Source of the DNA: an uncultured Paracoccaceae bacterium
GTDB taxonomy: Bacteria; Pseudomonadota; Alphaproteobacteria; Rhodobacterales; Rhodobacteraceae
Direction of reading: 5' to 3'
NCBI GenBank assembly: GCA_947501555.1
Contig: CANMWG010000002.1
Location: 444,224 to 508,223, forward strand
Length of the DNA stretch: 64,000 nucleotides
Below the pieces are notes generated by a model. It saw only the letters and a program-made list of their open reading frames with translations. It had not been told where the DNA came from and made no database searches. A program made the translations under genes and the position numbers. The first letter of the stretch is position 1. Each line of letters opens with the position of its first letter. Of this stretch, positions 54,416-62,418 are shown piece after piece.

Positions 54416-55297
54416 TTAAAGGCCGTTGACCGGCACCTTGAGCATTGGGTTGCCGTTTTCATCCGTGGGCACCTCGCCCGCGCGCATGTTCACTTGCAGG
54501 GACGGGATGATGAGTTTCGGCATTGCCAGTTGCGCATCGCGTTCGGTGCGGAATTTCACGAAGTCTTCCTTGGTCTTGCCACCGCCCACGTGAATGTTGT
54601 TGGCCCTCTCATCCGCGACAGTGGTCTCCCACTGAATCTCGCGCCCGCCGGGACCGTAGTCATGGCACATGAACAACCGCATCTCGTCGGGCAGGCTCAA
54701 CACCTTCATGATGGAATCGTAAAGAACGCCGGCGTCTCCGCCCGGGAAGTCTGCGCGCGCAGAGCCGCCATCGGGCATGAACAGGGTGTCGCCCGTGAAC
54801 GTCGCATCGCCAATCACATGCACCATGCAGGCAGGCGTGTGGCCCGGCGTGAACATCGCAAAGGCCTGCATATTGCCAATCATGTAGGTGTCACCGTCCT
54901 TGAGCAGCGCATCAAACTGCGACCCGTCCCGCTGGAATTCAGTCCCTTCGTTGAAGACTTTGCCGAAGGTCTCCTGCACAACCATGATGCCTTCGCCAAC
55001 GCCAATCTTGCCGCCCAACTCCTGCTGAATGTAGGGGGCCGCACTCAGGTGGTCGGCGTGAACATGGGTCTCGATAATCCACTCAAGATTGAGCCCGCGT
55101 TCCTTGATCCGCGCGATCATCTTGTCCGCGCTGTCATGCGTGATGCGGCCGGCAGCGTAGTCCAAATCCATCACGCTATCGATGATCGCGCATGCGTCCG
55201 AGGAAGGATCCTTTACGATGTAGCTGATCGTGTTGGTCGGTTCGTCAAAGAAGGCTTCGACCTCGGGTTTGACGTCCATGTTTACAGTGTAATCCAT
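54416..55297 (-). CDS. MBL-fold persulfide dioxygenase (ETHE1/Blh-like)
   Basis: 293 aa. Oxidises glutathione persulfide to sulfite. The metal motif THVHADH (His78, His80, Asp82, His83) and the later GHTPACMVHVIGDATFTGDT and MCHDYGPGG are those of ETHE1-like enzymes with a single mononuclear iron. It is the direct downstream step after sulfide:quinone oxidoreductase, so the pair converts sulfide to sulfite. In Agrobacterium/Xylella-type clusters the homologue is controlled by BigR; no ArsR-type regulator is adjacent here. Confidence 0.93.
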   Translation of the reverse strand: MDYTVNMDVKPEVEAFFDEPTNTISYIVKDPSSDACAIIDSVMDLDYAAGRITHDSADKMIARIKERGLNLEWIIETHVHADHLSAAPYIQQELGGKIGVGEGIMVVQETFGKVFNEGTEFQRDGSQFDALLKDGDTYMIGNMQAFAMFTPGHTPACMVHVIGDATFTGDTLFMPDGGSARADFPGGDAGVLYDSIMKVLSLPDEMRLFMCHDYGPGGREIQWETTVADERANNIHVGGGKTKEDFVKFRTERDAQLAMPKLIIPSLQVNMRAGEVPTDENGNPMLKVPVNGL

Positions 55298-55312
55298 CGT
55301 TTGTTCTCCGTT

Positions 55313-55912
55313 TCAGTGCGTACGGCCATTGGCCATCATCATTTCGTGTACGGCTTGCATGCCGCGGTCTGCTATGTCGGTGACTTCCGCGGCATGGGTT
55401 TGCAGGGCAGCGACCATCTCGGGGTTGTCAGAGGTCTGGACCACGACGAGCCTCTCATCTTCGACCGACACGTCAGATACGATGTCCTTTCCATGCAGAA
55501 AGAAGGCGTCCAGCATCGGGCTTTGGATCATGATCTTGGGGTCATCCAACTGCACCACACGGTCGATCATGCCAACGGAGTGGCTGACAAGCGCGTCCAT
55601 AGCCGCAGGATTAGACGACCGCGTCACAGTGCGAATGCCATTGGGAAGGTTTTCAACCTCGCGCGTGATGGTGTCAAAGTTGCGGAACAGCACCGCCAGT
55701 TCGGCGCTTTCCTCAGGCGTTGCGTCTTCGCCGCGCAGACCGGGCATGTTGACCTCGTCGTGTTGGCTCATGCCGCCACCGTGGTGATCCATCCCGCGGC
55801 GATGATGATCCATCGGATTGTAGCCACGCGACATGGCGACATACATGCCGCCTGCGCCTACCGCCCTCGCCAGGACGACGGCGCCCGCGGTCAGGATTGC
55901 TCTTGACGCCAT
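55313..55912 (-). CDS. His/Met-rich exported protein of the sulfide operon
   Basis: 199 aa from ATG 55912 with GAAGG upstream. An N-terminal membrane segment or signal (AILTAGAVVLARAVGAGGMY) is followed by a His/Met-rich stretch (YNPMDHHRRGMDHHGGGMSQ) that could bind copper or another soft metal, then a helical domain of 130 residues (MQAVHEMMMANGRTH end). No family recognised with confidence. Placement between transporter halves and the dioxygenase suggests an envelope metal or sulfur-handling role; inference. Confidence 0.8.
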   Translation of the reverse strand: MASRAILTAGAVVLARAVGAGGMYVAMSRGYNPMDHHRRGMDHHGGGMSQHDEVNMPGLRGEDATPEESAELAVLFRNFDTITREVENLPNGIRTVTRSSNPAAMDALVSHSVGMIDRVVQLDDPKIMIQSPMLDAFFLHGKDIVSDVSVEDERLVVVQTSDNPEMVAALQTHAAEVTDIADRGMQAVHEMMMANGRTH

Positions 55913-55914
55913 GA

Positions 55915-56346
55915 CTATGCAACCTTCGCGTTTGGCTGCGGGGGAGTCAGCAAACGGCGCGCATAGAAGCCGGCGGTGACAGCGACCAGAAACAGCGCTA
56001 CTTCCCAGCGTCCCGTTCCAAGGGCCGGAATGGCCGCACCAGGGCAAAAGCCTGCAATGCCCCAGCCAATACCAAAAATCGCAGAACCGCCGACAAGGTG
56101 CGCATCAATCACGCTGTTGGTCGGCACTTGGAAACCGCCACCAAACAACGGAGCGTCGCGACGCCACACCAAGCGATAGCCGATAAAGGTGACGATTACG
56201 GCACCGCCCATCACAAAGGCAAGGCTTGGATCCCATGGCCCGGCGATATCAAAGAAGTTGAAGACCTTGGCAGGATTGATCATGCCGGAGATCGAGATGC
56301 CAACGCCAAAGACGAGACCAGTCAGAAGTGCGTAAATCAGTTTCAT
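55915..56346 (-). CDS. YeeE/YedE-type half transporter (DUF6691)
   Basis: 143 aa, four hydrophobic segments. Has the paired GxG-rich motif of the YeeE/YedE (TsuA-like thiosulfate transporter) fold: GLVFGVGISISGMINPAKVF and GIGWGIAGFCPGAAIPALG with a Cys in the pore segment. It is the second of two complementary halves that together make one full-length transporter. Likely moves thiosulfate or another reduced sulfur species. Three bases from its upstream partner. Confidence 0.9.
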   Translation of the reverse strand: MKLIYALLTGLVFGVGISISGMINPAKVFNFFDIAGPWDPSLAFVMGGAVIVTFIGYRLVWRRDAPLFGGGFQVPTNSVIDAHLVGGSAIFGIGWGIAGFCPGAAIPALGTGRWEVALFLVAVTAGFYARRLLTPPQPNAKVA

Positions 56347-56349
56347 GGC

Positions 56350-56781
56350 TTAGGCTCCGAAAACGTGGCGAATGAGGTAAACGGTGATCGCGGCGGTTGC
56401 CATGAAGGTGGGCACAGCCACGATGGACCGGCAAGACATACGCGACAGTCCACAAACGCCGTGGCCCGAGGTGCAACCGGACCCAAGGCTTGCGCCAAAT
56501 CCGACAATCACACCGCCGATAACGATCATCAGAGGGCTAACGGGGACCAAGAGTTCCGGCATCTTGCCTGTGACCAGAAAGATCAGACCGGGCGACAGGA
56601 TCATGCCAACGATCATCGCGGCGCGCCATGAGAACTCGGACCCGTTTTCAGCAAAGACCAAACCAGACATGATGCCGGTCGCGCCAAGGATGCGCCCAAG
56701 CCCAAGCATCAGAAGAACGGCGCCGAGGCCGATCAGCAGACCACCACCAAACGAGGCATAAGGGGTAAAGAGCGTTTCCAT
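56350..56781 (-). CDS. YeeE/YedE-type half transporter, cysteine motif half
   Basis: 143 aa with four hydrophobic segments and the diagnostic SGCTSGHGVCGLSRMSCRS loop (Cys103, Cys110, Cys117), which in YeeE passes a thiolate-bound sulfur species through the membrane. ILGATGIMSGLVF is the paired motif. Works with the downstream half at 55915-56346. First transporter gene of the minus-strand sulfide operon, 1 base from the DUF2892 gene. Confidence 0.92.
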   Translation of the reverse strand: METLFTPYASFGGGLLIGLGAVLLMLGLGRILGATGIMSGLVFAENGSEFSWRAAMIVGMILSPGLIFLVTGKMPELLVPVSPLMIVIGGVIVGFGASLGSGCTSGHGVCGLSRMSCRSIVAVPTFMATAAITVYLIRHVFGA

Positions 56782-56782
56782 C

Positions 56783-56998
56783 TCAGCAGTCCTTGCAGGT
56801 CTTGAGGCCGAGGACAGAATAGATCGGGCACATTTTCAGCGTAGATGTTACGAGCATCACAACACCGATCACAGCCGCGCCGTATTTGAACAGTGGTGCT
56901 GCAAAAAGCGCGACGCCGCTAAAGAAGGCCAGATAGAGTAGCACTGCGCCCAGGGCGGCGCGCAGGATACGGTCAACGGTTCCAACATTGGTGGTCAT
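56783..56998 (-). CDS. DUF2892 small membrane protein
   Basis: 71 aa. GTVDRILRAALGAVLLYLAF and FKYGAAVIGVVMLVTSTLKMCPIYSVLG form the two membrane helices of the DUF2892 (YgaP C-terminal) family, ending in a CKDC motif. The family accompanies rhodanese and sulfur transporters. First gene of the operon; its start has GGAGGAAAAG upstream and lies 57 bases from the palindrome at 57055-57067. Confidence 0.92.
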   Translation of the reverse strand: MTTNVGTVDRILRAALGAVLLYLAFFSGVALFAAPLFKYGAAVIGVVMLVTSTLKMCPIYSVLGLKTCKDC

Positions 56999-57054
56999 CT
57001 TTTCCTCCTAAAGTTAAGTTGACCATCAGATATAACTTTTCAGGGCGCGGTTCA

Positions 57055-57067
57055 GTGATATTGTCAC
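57055..57067. promoter_or_regulatory. Palindrome GTGATATTGTCAC upstream of the sulfide operon
   Basis: A 13-bp dyad (GTGA-N5-TCAC) 57 bases before the DUF2892 start. It matches GTGACCTTGTCAC at 58279-58291 in 11 of 13 positions. Candidate operator for one of the two regulators encoded between the copies. Confidence 0.55.
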
Positions 57068-57092
57068 CTAGGGCGAAAAAACTTAGTAACCT

Positions 57093-57758
57093 TCAGTCGT
57101 TTTCTGCGATCGCGCGCAAACCAGACTTGTCCGTCAAAGCAATGCGACCACGGGATTGCGCAATGAGGTCGCGTTTCTGGAAGTCATGCAGCACACGCGA
57201 GATCACCTCGCGGGCTGTGCCGAGTTCGCTGGCGATCTCCTGATGCGTGGCGGCGATTTCCTTGTCGCCACCGGCTAGAACCAACAACCGTTCAGCAAGG
57301 CGCACATCAATGCGCCCAAAGGCGACATCGTCCACCACACGCAGTAGATCAATCAGACGGCGGGAGTAGGCCGCGAAGACGAATGACCGGAACGCGGGTT
57401 CATCGGCGACCAGGCGGTCAAACGACGCCTTGGGCAAGACCACAACCGAGATATTCGTCTCAGCCAGCCCTTCGGCGCTGTAGGCCTCTTCTGCCAGCAT
57501 GCAGGCTGTCGTCAGAACACAGCTTTCACCGGCATCCACCCGATATAGAACGATGTCACGCCCGTTCCCGGAGGTTTGGGAGACGCGAATTGTGCCATCA
57601 TAGAGAAAGATCAGGCTGTCTGGAACATTGTCAGGCCCAAAGACCTGATACCCTTTCGTGTGGTCACGGATGAGCGCCACATCCAACAACCTGTCCCGCA
57701 CGGCACGCGGCAGTGCCTTTGTCCCTTGAAACCGCTCTGTCCAGTCAACCTTGTTCAT
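57093..57758 (-). CDS. Crp/Fnr-family regulator
   Basis: 221 aa. Effector domain residues 20-145 (VPDSLIFLYDGTIRVSQTSG, GESCVLTTACML) lacks an FNR N-terminal Cys cluster; Cys in GESCVLTTAC could respond to redox or sulfur. The C-terminal helix-turn-helix is EIAATHQEIASELGTAREVI followed by SRVLHDF, with a CRP-like R-E-x-x-S-R recognition helix that should read a GTGA core. It overlaps the Rrf2 gene (ATGA), so both regulators are co-expressed. Likely controls the flanking sulfide and cytochrome bd operons. Confidence 0.92.
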   Translation of the reverse strand: MNKVDWTERFQGTKALPRAVRDRLLDVALIRDHTKGYQVFGPDNVPDSLIFLYDGTIRVSQTSGNGRDIVLYRVDAGESCVLTTACMLAEEAYSAEGLAETNISVVVLPKASFDRLVADEPAFRSFVFAAYSRRLIDLLRVVDDVAFGRIDVRLAERLLVLAGGDKEIAATHQEIASELGTAREVISRVLHDFQKRDLIAQSRGRIALTDKSGLRAIAEND

Positions 57759-58225
57759 TGCGTCATCCGCATCGGTGCGACGATGCCCTCTTCAATCGGC
57801 GCAATCCGTGCTAGAAGCGCGCCCTTGTTGGATGCGATGTCAGCCAGCGTCAGGTCGTCAAGGACAGCCATGAACGCCTTGGTGGCGGTCTGAAGGGCAC
57901 GTGAAAGCTTGCAGATTCCAATCAGCGGGCAGGTGTTTTTCTCGGGATTGAAACACTCGACAAGATGCAGCGGCCCCTCGGTCAGCCTGACGACCTCACC
58001 GACGACAATGTCTTCGGCCGGTCTCGCGAGGCGAAACCCACCCCCGCGCCCACGCGCCGTCTCAAGATAGCCGGCGCGCCCAAGCTCATGCACGATCTTC
58101 ACGATATGCGGCCGCGCAAGGCCATGCACCTGTACAACATCATCGACTTTGATCCGATCCGGCGCTTTCAGTGCGGCAAGTTGAAGCGATCGCAGGGCGT
58201 AATTGGTATATGTGGTCAGTTTCAT
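57755..58225 (-). CDS. Rrf2-family Fe-S regulator (NsrR-like)
   Basis: 156 aa from ATG 58225, with a strong GGAGG site; a longer frame to 58291 is not supported. The winged helix is MKLTTYTNYALRSLQLAALK with RPHIVKIVHELGRAGYLETA. Three cysteines in CFNPEKNTCPLIGIC (Cys91, Cys99, Cys105) form the cluster-binding C-x7-C-x5-C motif seen in NsrR/IscR relatives. NO, sulfide or iron-sulfur status are possible signals. Followed directly by the Crp/Fnr gene. Confidence 0.92.
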   Translation of the reverse strand: MKLTTYTNYALRSLQLAALKAPDRIKVDDVVQVHGLARPHIVKIVHELGRAGYLETARGRGGGFRLARPAEDIVVGEVVRLTEGPLHLVECFNPEKNTCPLIGICKLSRALQTATKAFMAVLDDLTLADIASNKGALLARIAPIEEGIVAPMRMTQ

Positions 58226-58278
58226 CTTATCCTCCGTTCTTAAAGTTCTATTCCTGGTATAAGTTAATTGCAAGAACG

Positions 58279-58291
58279 GTGACCTTGTCAC
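58279..58291. promoter_or_regulatory. Palindrome GTGACCTTGTCAC between rrf2 and the peroxiredoxin gene
   Basis: A perfect 5-bp-arm dyad (GTGAC-CTT-GTCAC) 60 bases before the peroxiredoxin start and 54 bases before the rrf2 start. It is the partner of the site at 57055-57067 and is positioned to act on both directions. Confidence 0.55.
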
Positions 58292-58350
58292 TGAACTCAG
58301 CGATCAGCTGCGGCTATGGACCGTTCAAACACTTCGAAAGGATCACGACA

Positions 58351-58983
58351 ATGACACTGCTTCTGGGGGATATCGTTCCCGACTTCTCAGCCGACACCAC
58401 AACCGGGCCAATTTCCTTCCACGACTGGATTGGCGATGATTGGGCCTTCTTTTTCAGCCACCCAGCCGATTTCACGCCTGTCTGCACAACAGAAATGGGC
58501 CGTACGTCTCAGCTGAGTGCCGAATTCACCAAGCGCGGCGTCAAGCCCATCGGGCTGAGCACGGACAGCGTTGAAGAGCACCTCAAGTGGATCGAAGACG
58601 TGAACGACACGCAGAACACGACTCTACGCTTTCCCATCGTCGCGGATCCTGACCTGAGAATCGCGAAACTCTATGCGATGATCCACCCGTCCCAGTCCGA
58701 AACTGCGGCCGTCCGCTCCGTTTTCATCATCGATAGCGACAAGAAACTGCGCCTGACCATGACCTATCCGATGAGCGTTGGTCGGAACTTTGACGAAATC
58801 CTGCGGGTGATCGACGCGCTGCAAACCGGTGATGCCAAAGGTGTGGCCCTACCTGCCGATTGGCGCCCCGGCGACCGCGTAATCATCCCCCCAACCGTGT
58901 CCGACGCGGACGCAGCGCAAAAATTCCCGCAAGGGTTTGAAATCATCCGCCCTTACCTGCGGACTGTGGATATTAACGGGTAA
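58351..58983 (+). CDS. 1-Cys peroxiredoxin (Prx6 type)
   Basis: 210 aa from ATG 58351. Single peroxidatic cysteine, Cys45, in SHPADFTPVCTTEMG; no other cysteine, so 1-Cys chemistry. The Prx6 tail DWRPGDRVIIPPTVSDADAA and KFPQGFEIIRPYLRTVD is present. Reduces H2O2 and lipid hydroperoxides. First gene of a plus-strand operon with cydA 18 bases downstream, pairing peroxide defence with an H2S/NO-tolerant oxidase. Confidence 0.95.
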   Translation: MTLLLGDIVPDFSADTTTGPISFHDWIGDDWAFFFSHPADFTPVCTTEMGRTSQLSAEFTKRGVKPIGLSTDSVEEHLKWIEDVNDTQNTTLRFPIVADPDLRIAKLYAMIHPSQSETAAVRSVFIIDSDKKLRLTMTYPMSVGRNFDEILRVIDALQTGDAKGVALPADWRPGDRVIIPPTVSDADAAQKFPQGFEIIRPYLRTVDING

Positions 58984-59001
58984 CCGATAAGGACGATCAC
59001 G

Positions 59002-60414
59002 ATGCTCGACGGCTTTAGCGCAGAGACACTCGCACGCGTGCAATTCGCGTTCACAGTTTCGTTTCACATCATCTTCCCGGCCTTCTCCATCGGTCTCGCC
59101 AGCTACTTGGCAGTGCTGAACGGGCTTTGGATCAAGACGCGGGACGAGACTTACCTGACGCTTTTTACCTACTGGAAAAAGATCTTTGCTGTGGCCTTCG
59201 GCATGGGCGTCGTATCGGGCATCGTGATGTCCTACCAATTCGGCACCAACTGGTCGGTCTTTTCGGACAAAGCAGGCCCAGTGGTCGGTCCTTTGATGGC
59301 GTATGAGGTCATGTCCGCCTTCTTCCTTGAGGCAGGGTTCCTCGGGATCATGCTGTTCGGGCGTGAGCGGGTTGGTGAAAAGCTGCACATGTTTGCGACC
59401 GCTATGGTGGCCTTTGGGACGCTTATGTCGGCCACATGGATTCTTTCTGTGAACAGCTGGATGCAGACGCCCGCTGGCTTCTCGATTGCCGAGAACGGAC
59501 AGTTCGTGCCCGAGGATTGGTGGGCCATCGTGTTCAACCCATCCTTCCCCTACCGCCTTGTGCACATGGTCCTTGCCGCCTTCCTGACCACGGCGTTGGT
59601 GGTTGGCGCGGTCGGTGGTTTGCACCTTTTGCGTGACCGTGCGAACAAAGAGGCGCGGCGCATGTTCTCGATGGCGATGTGGATGGCGTTGATCGTCACT
59701 CCGATCCAGATTTTTGCGGGTCACGAGCACGGGCTGAACACACTTGAACACCAGCCGGTCAAGATCATGGCCATGGAGGGCCACTACGAAAGCCATCCCG
59801 AAGGTTGGGCCCCGCTATATCTTTTCGGCATTCCCAATGACGCAGAACAGCGGCTGGATTATGCAATAGGCATCCCCGGGCTGGGCAACATCATCTTTGA
59901 AAAGCCGCTCGACAAGGCCGTCATGGGTCTTGATACGATCCCGGACGAAGACCAACCCCCTGTCTTCATCGTTTTCTGGTCATTCCGTGTGATGGTCGGT
60001 CTGGGCATGCTGATGCTGGGTCTGGGCGCATGGTCGGCATGGGCACGCTGGCGCGGGCATTTGTTCGATGCCCCCTGGTTGCATCGCGCGTCCATCCTGA
60101 TGGGGCCAACTGGCTTCGTCGCCGTGTTGGCAGGATGGATCACTACCGAAGTGGGTCGCCAACCCTTCACGGTCTATGGCTTCCTGCGCACCAGCGACAG
60201 CCTTGCACCCGTCGAGGCCCCGGCGGTCGCCGCATCGCTGATCGCCTTCATCATCGTATACTTCTTCGTGTTCGGAGCAGGCACCTACTACATCCTGCGG
60301 ATGATGAACAAACGCCCCTCAACACCCAAACTGGGTTTGCAGGACGGACCGATCCGAACAGCGGGGATCACCCCCGCACCCCAGGTCAATCCCGACTTTA
60401 TCCCCGGCGAATAA
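59002..60414 (+). CDS. cydA: Cytochrome bd ubiquinol oxidase subunit I (CIO type)
   Basis: 470 aa with about nine membrane helices. Heme and quinol residues lie in ARVQFAFTVSFHIIFPAFSI (His22), QFGTNWSVFSDKAGPVVGPL, ESHPEGWAPLYLF and GWITTEVGRQPFTVYGFLRT. The Q-loop is short, as in cyanide-insensitive CIO/CydAB-2 oxidases. bd oxidases continue respiration in sulfide or NO, which block heme-copper oxidases. This matches the sulfide-operon context. Confidence 0.95.
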   Translation: MLDGFSAETLARVQFAFTVSFHIIFPAFSIGLASYLAVLNGLWIKTRDETYLTLFTYWKKIFAVAFGMGVVSGIVMSYQFGTNWSVFSDKAGPVVGPLMAYEVMSAFFLEAGFLGIMLFGRERVGEKLHMFATAMVAFGTLMSATWILSVNSWMQTPAGFSIAENGQFVPEDWWAIVFNPSFPYRLVHMVLAAFLTTALVVGAVGGLHLLRDRANKEARRMFSMAMWMALIVTPIQIFAGHEHGLNTLEHQPVKIMAMEGHYESHPEGWAPLYLFGIPNDAEQRLDYAIGIPGLGNIIFEKPLDKAVMGLDTIPDEDQPPVFIVFWSFRVMVGLGMLMLGLGAWSAWARWRGHLFDAPWLHRASILMGPTGFVAVLAGWITTEVGRQPFTVYGFLRTSDSLAPVEAPAVAASLIAFIIVYFFVFGAGTYYILRMMNKRPSTPKLGLQDGPIRTAGITPAPQVNPDFIPGE

Positions 60415-60424
60415 GGAGACAGCC

Positions 60425-61429
60425 ATGCCATTCGATCTTGCTTTCATCTGGGCTGGCCTCATCGCGTTTGCCGTCCTTGTATATGTCATTTTAGACGGGT
60501 TCGACCTTGGCCTAGGGATTTTGTTTCCCTTCGCCCGATCCGAAAAAGACCGCGATATGATGATGAACTCTGTCGCACCGGTTTGGGACGGCAACGAAAC
60601 CTGGCTGGTGCTGGGCGGCGGCGGGCTGTTCGCCGTGTTCCCGCTGGCCTACGCCGTTATCATGCCCGCGCTTTACATGCCAATCACACTGATGCTTCTG
60701 GCGCTGGTATTTCGCGGGGTGTCCTTTGAATACAGGTGGAGAACAACCCGCTGGAAGGGCCTTTGGGACATGGCCTTTTTTGGGGGCTCGACCGTTGCGG
60801 CTTTCTGCCAAGGTGTGGCACTCGGCGCGCTTGTTCAGGGTATCGAGGTCACAGGCCGCGCCTATTCGGGCGGTTGGTTCGACTGGCTCACACCATTCTC
60901 AGTCCTGACGGGCTTTGCGGTCGTGGTGGGCTACGCCTTGCTGGGCGCGACATGGCTGGTTCTAAAGACCGAAGGCGACCTTCAGGTCCAGATGCGCCGC
61001 TATGCGTGGTGGCTGGGTGCGGGCACACTCGGTCTGATCGGTATCGTCAGTCTGATCACCCCATTCCTTGATCCCATCTATTATGAGCGTTGGTTCAACC
61101 TGCCAGGTAGCCTGATTACAATGGCTGTCCCCGTTGTCATGCTTGTCCTTATCTGGTCGTTCTTCACCAGCCTGAACGACGGCAAGGATCTTCAACCTTT
61201 CCTGTCTGCGCTTGGCTTCTTCATCGTCAGCTTTGTCGGTATTGGCATCAGTTTCTACCCGATGATGGTGCCGCCTTCGCTGACGATCTGGCAGGTCGCA
61301 GCACCTTACAAGAGCCTTGCCTTCGCACTGGTTGGCGCGGCTATCCTGATCCCGATCATCCTAGCCTACACAGCTTACGCCTACTGGGTGTTTCGCGGGA
61401 AGATGGATCCGGCAGAGGGGTATCACTGA
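60425..61429 (+). CDS. cydB: Cytochrome bd ubiquinol oxidase subunit II
   Basis: 334 aa, eight to nine hydrophobic segments. VWDGNETWLVLGGGGLFAVF and VFRGVSFEYRWRTTRWKGLW are CydB signatures, and the N-terminal YVILDGFDLGLGILFPFARS holds conserved GFDLG. Starts 10 bases after cydA with AAGGAG upstream. Its stop overlaps the start of the small subunit gene (TGATG). Confidence 0.95.
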   Translation: MPFDLAFIWAGLIAFAVLVYVILDGFDLGLGILFPFARSEKDRDMMMNSVAPVWDGNETWLVLGGGGLFAVFPLAYAVIMPALYMPITLMLLALVFRGVSFEYRWRTTRWKGLWDMAFFGGSTVAAFCQGVALGALVQGIEVTGRAYSGGWFDWLTPFSVLTGFAVVVGYALLGATWLVLKTEGDLQVQMRRYAWWLGAGTLGLIGIVSLITPFLDPIYYERWFNLPGSLITMAVPVVMLVLIWSFFTSLNDGKDLQPFLSALGFFIVSFVGIGISFYPMMVPPSLTIWQVAAPYKSLAFALVGAAILIPIILAYTAYAYWVFRGKMDPAEGYH

Positions 61430-61533
61430 TGAAACATCCTCTAGTTCTAAAGTGGCTCTGGTTCGCGGGCCTCTGGTTCGCAAGCGTACTCGCATTGGGC
61501 GTGGTTGCCTACGCGATTAAACTTGTGGTTTAG
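61429..61533 (+). CDS. Cytochrome bd small subunit (DUF2474/CydX-like), 34 aa
   Basis: 34 residues: MKHPLVLKWLWFAGLWFASV followed by LALGVVAYAIKLVV, one membrane helix with an aromatic N-terminal half. The ATG overlaps the cydB stop. DUF2474 proteins are the CydX-like third subunit of CIO-type bd oxidases and stabilise the heme region. Too short for many gene callers but the position, overlap and helix are persuasive. Confidence 0.87.
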   Translation: MKHPLVLKWLWFAGLWFASVLALGVVAYAIKLVV

Positions 61534-61562
61534 GTTGACGCGGGAAGAGGAAGGAACTGGAA

Positions 61563-62159
61563 ATGTGGGAAGAGCGCTTCGCCCAAGATGGCTATCTGTT
61601 TGGAACTGATCCAGTTCCCTTCTTGCTAAAACACGACAGGTTTTTCCGAAAAGGCCAATCGGTCTTGTCGATTGCGGAAGGCGAAGGCCGCAATGGCGTT
61701 CATCTGGCCAAGAAGGGGCTGGATGTCACAGGCGTCGAATTTGCCCCCTCGGCGGTGGCGAAGGCAGAAAAGCTCGCTCGGGAAAACGGGGTGAACCCGA
61801 CTTTCATTGAAGCCGACCTGTTTGCATGGGACTGGCCGACGCACGCCTACGACATCACGCTCGGTTTATTCTTCCAGTTCGTCGGCCCGGATGGGCGCGA
61901 TGTGCTTTGGCAAAAACTGCTGGACGCGACACGCCCCGGCGGCCTGATCGTCATTCATGGCTACACGCCCAAGCAGCTCGAATTTGGCACTGGTGGGCCT
62001 CCAAGGGCCGAGAACATGTACACCTGCGCTGATTTCGCTGCCGCGTTTCAACGTTGCGAAGTCGTCGTATGCGACGAGTATGAAGCAGAGCAACGGTCAG
62101 GATCCGCGCATGTGGGCATGTCCGCCTTGATCGACTTCATCGCGCGCAAACCAGTCTAA
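61563..62159 (+). CDS. Class I SAM-dependent methyltransferase
   Basis: 198 aa from ATG 61563 (GAGGAAGGA upstream). The SAM motif is VLSIAEGEGRNGVHLAKKGL near 34-53, with VTGVEFAPSAVAKAEKLARE next and the VIHGYTPKQLEFGTGGPPRA loop typical of TehB/tellurite-resistance or thiopurine-like methyltransferases. The substrate is unknown; the location after cydABX hints at sulfur or chalcogen methylation. Soluble. Confidence 0.88.
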   Translation: MWEERFAQDGYLFGTDPVPFLLKHDRFFRKGQSVLSIAEGEGRNGVHLAKKGLDVTGVEFAPSAVAKAEKLARENGVNPTFIEADLFAWDWPTHAYDITLGLFFQFVGPDGRDVLWQKLLDATRPGGLIVIHGYTPKQLEFGTGGPPRAENMYTCADFAAAFQRCEVVVCDEYEAEQRSGSAHVGMSALIDFIARKPV

Positions 62160-62280
62160 CCAAGCGTTCCTATTCACCAGATCCAAGCCCGGTCAACGCG
62201 TGAATCGTTGCATGTCTCTCTCGCGCGCACGATCCGTTCCTACTCTTTGAAAAATGGGGGTTGCCCCGACGACTGACTAG

Positions 62281-62418
62281 GTCGAATGGGCGCGGCGCAT
62301 TCTAAAGGCCGATGCGGTCGCAAATGGTGCTGCTGTCTTGTTGGATGGGCAAATGGTCGACGCGCCGGTTATCGAAAAAGCAAGGCGTCTGCTTTCAACA
62401 TCACAAGCCATTGCTTGA
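62281..62418 (+). pseudogene. 3' remnant of a CitE/CoA ester lyase-like gene
   Basis: An open 45-codon stretch reading VEWARRILKADAVANGAAVL, then LDGQMVDAPVIEKARRLLS and a stop at 62416. GAAVLLDGQMVDAPVIEKARRLL is the conserved C-terminus of HpcH/HpaI-type citrate lyase beta/malyl-CoA lyase proteins. It is preceded in frame by TAG at 62278-62280 and has no start codon, so only the last 45 codons remain. Confidence 0.82.
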
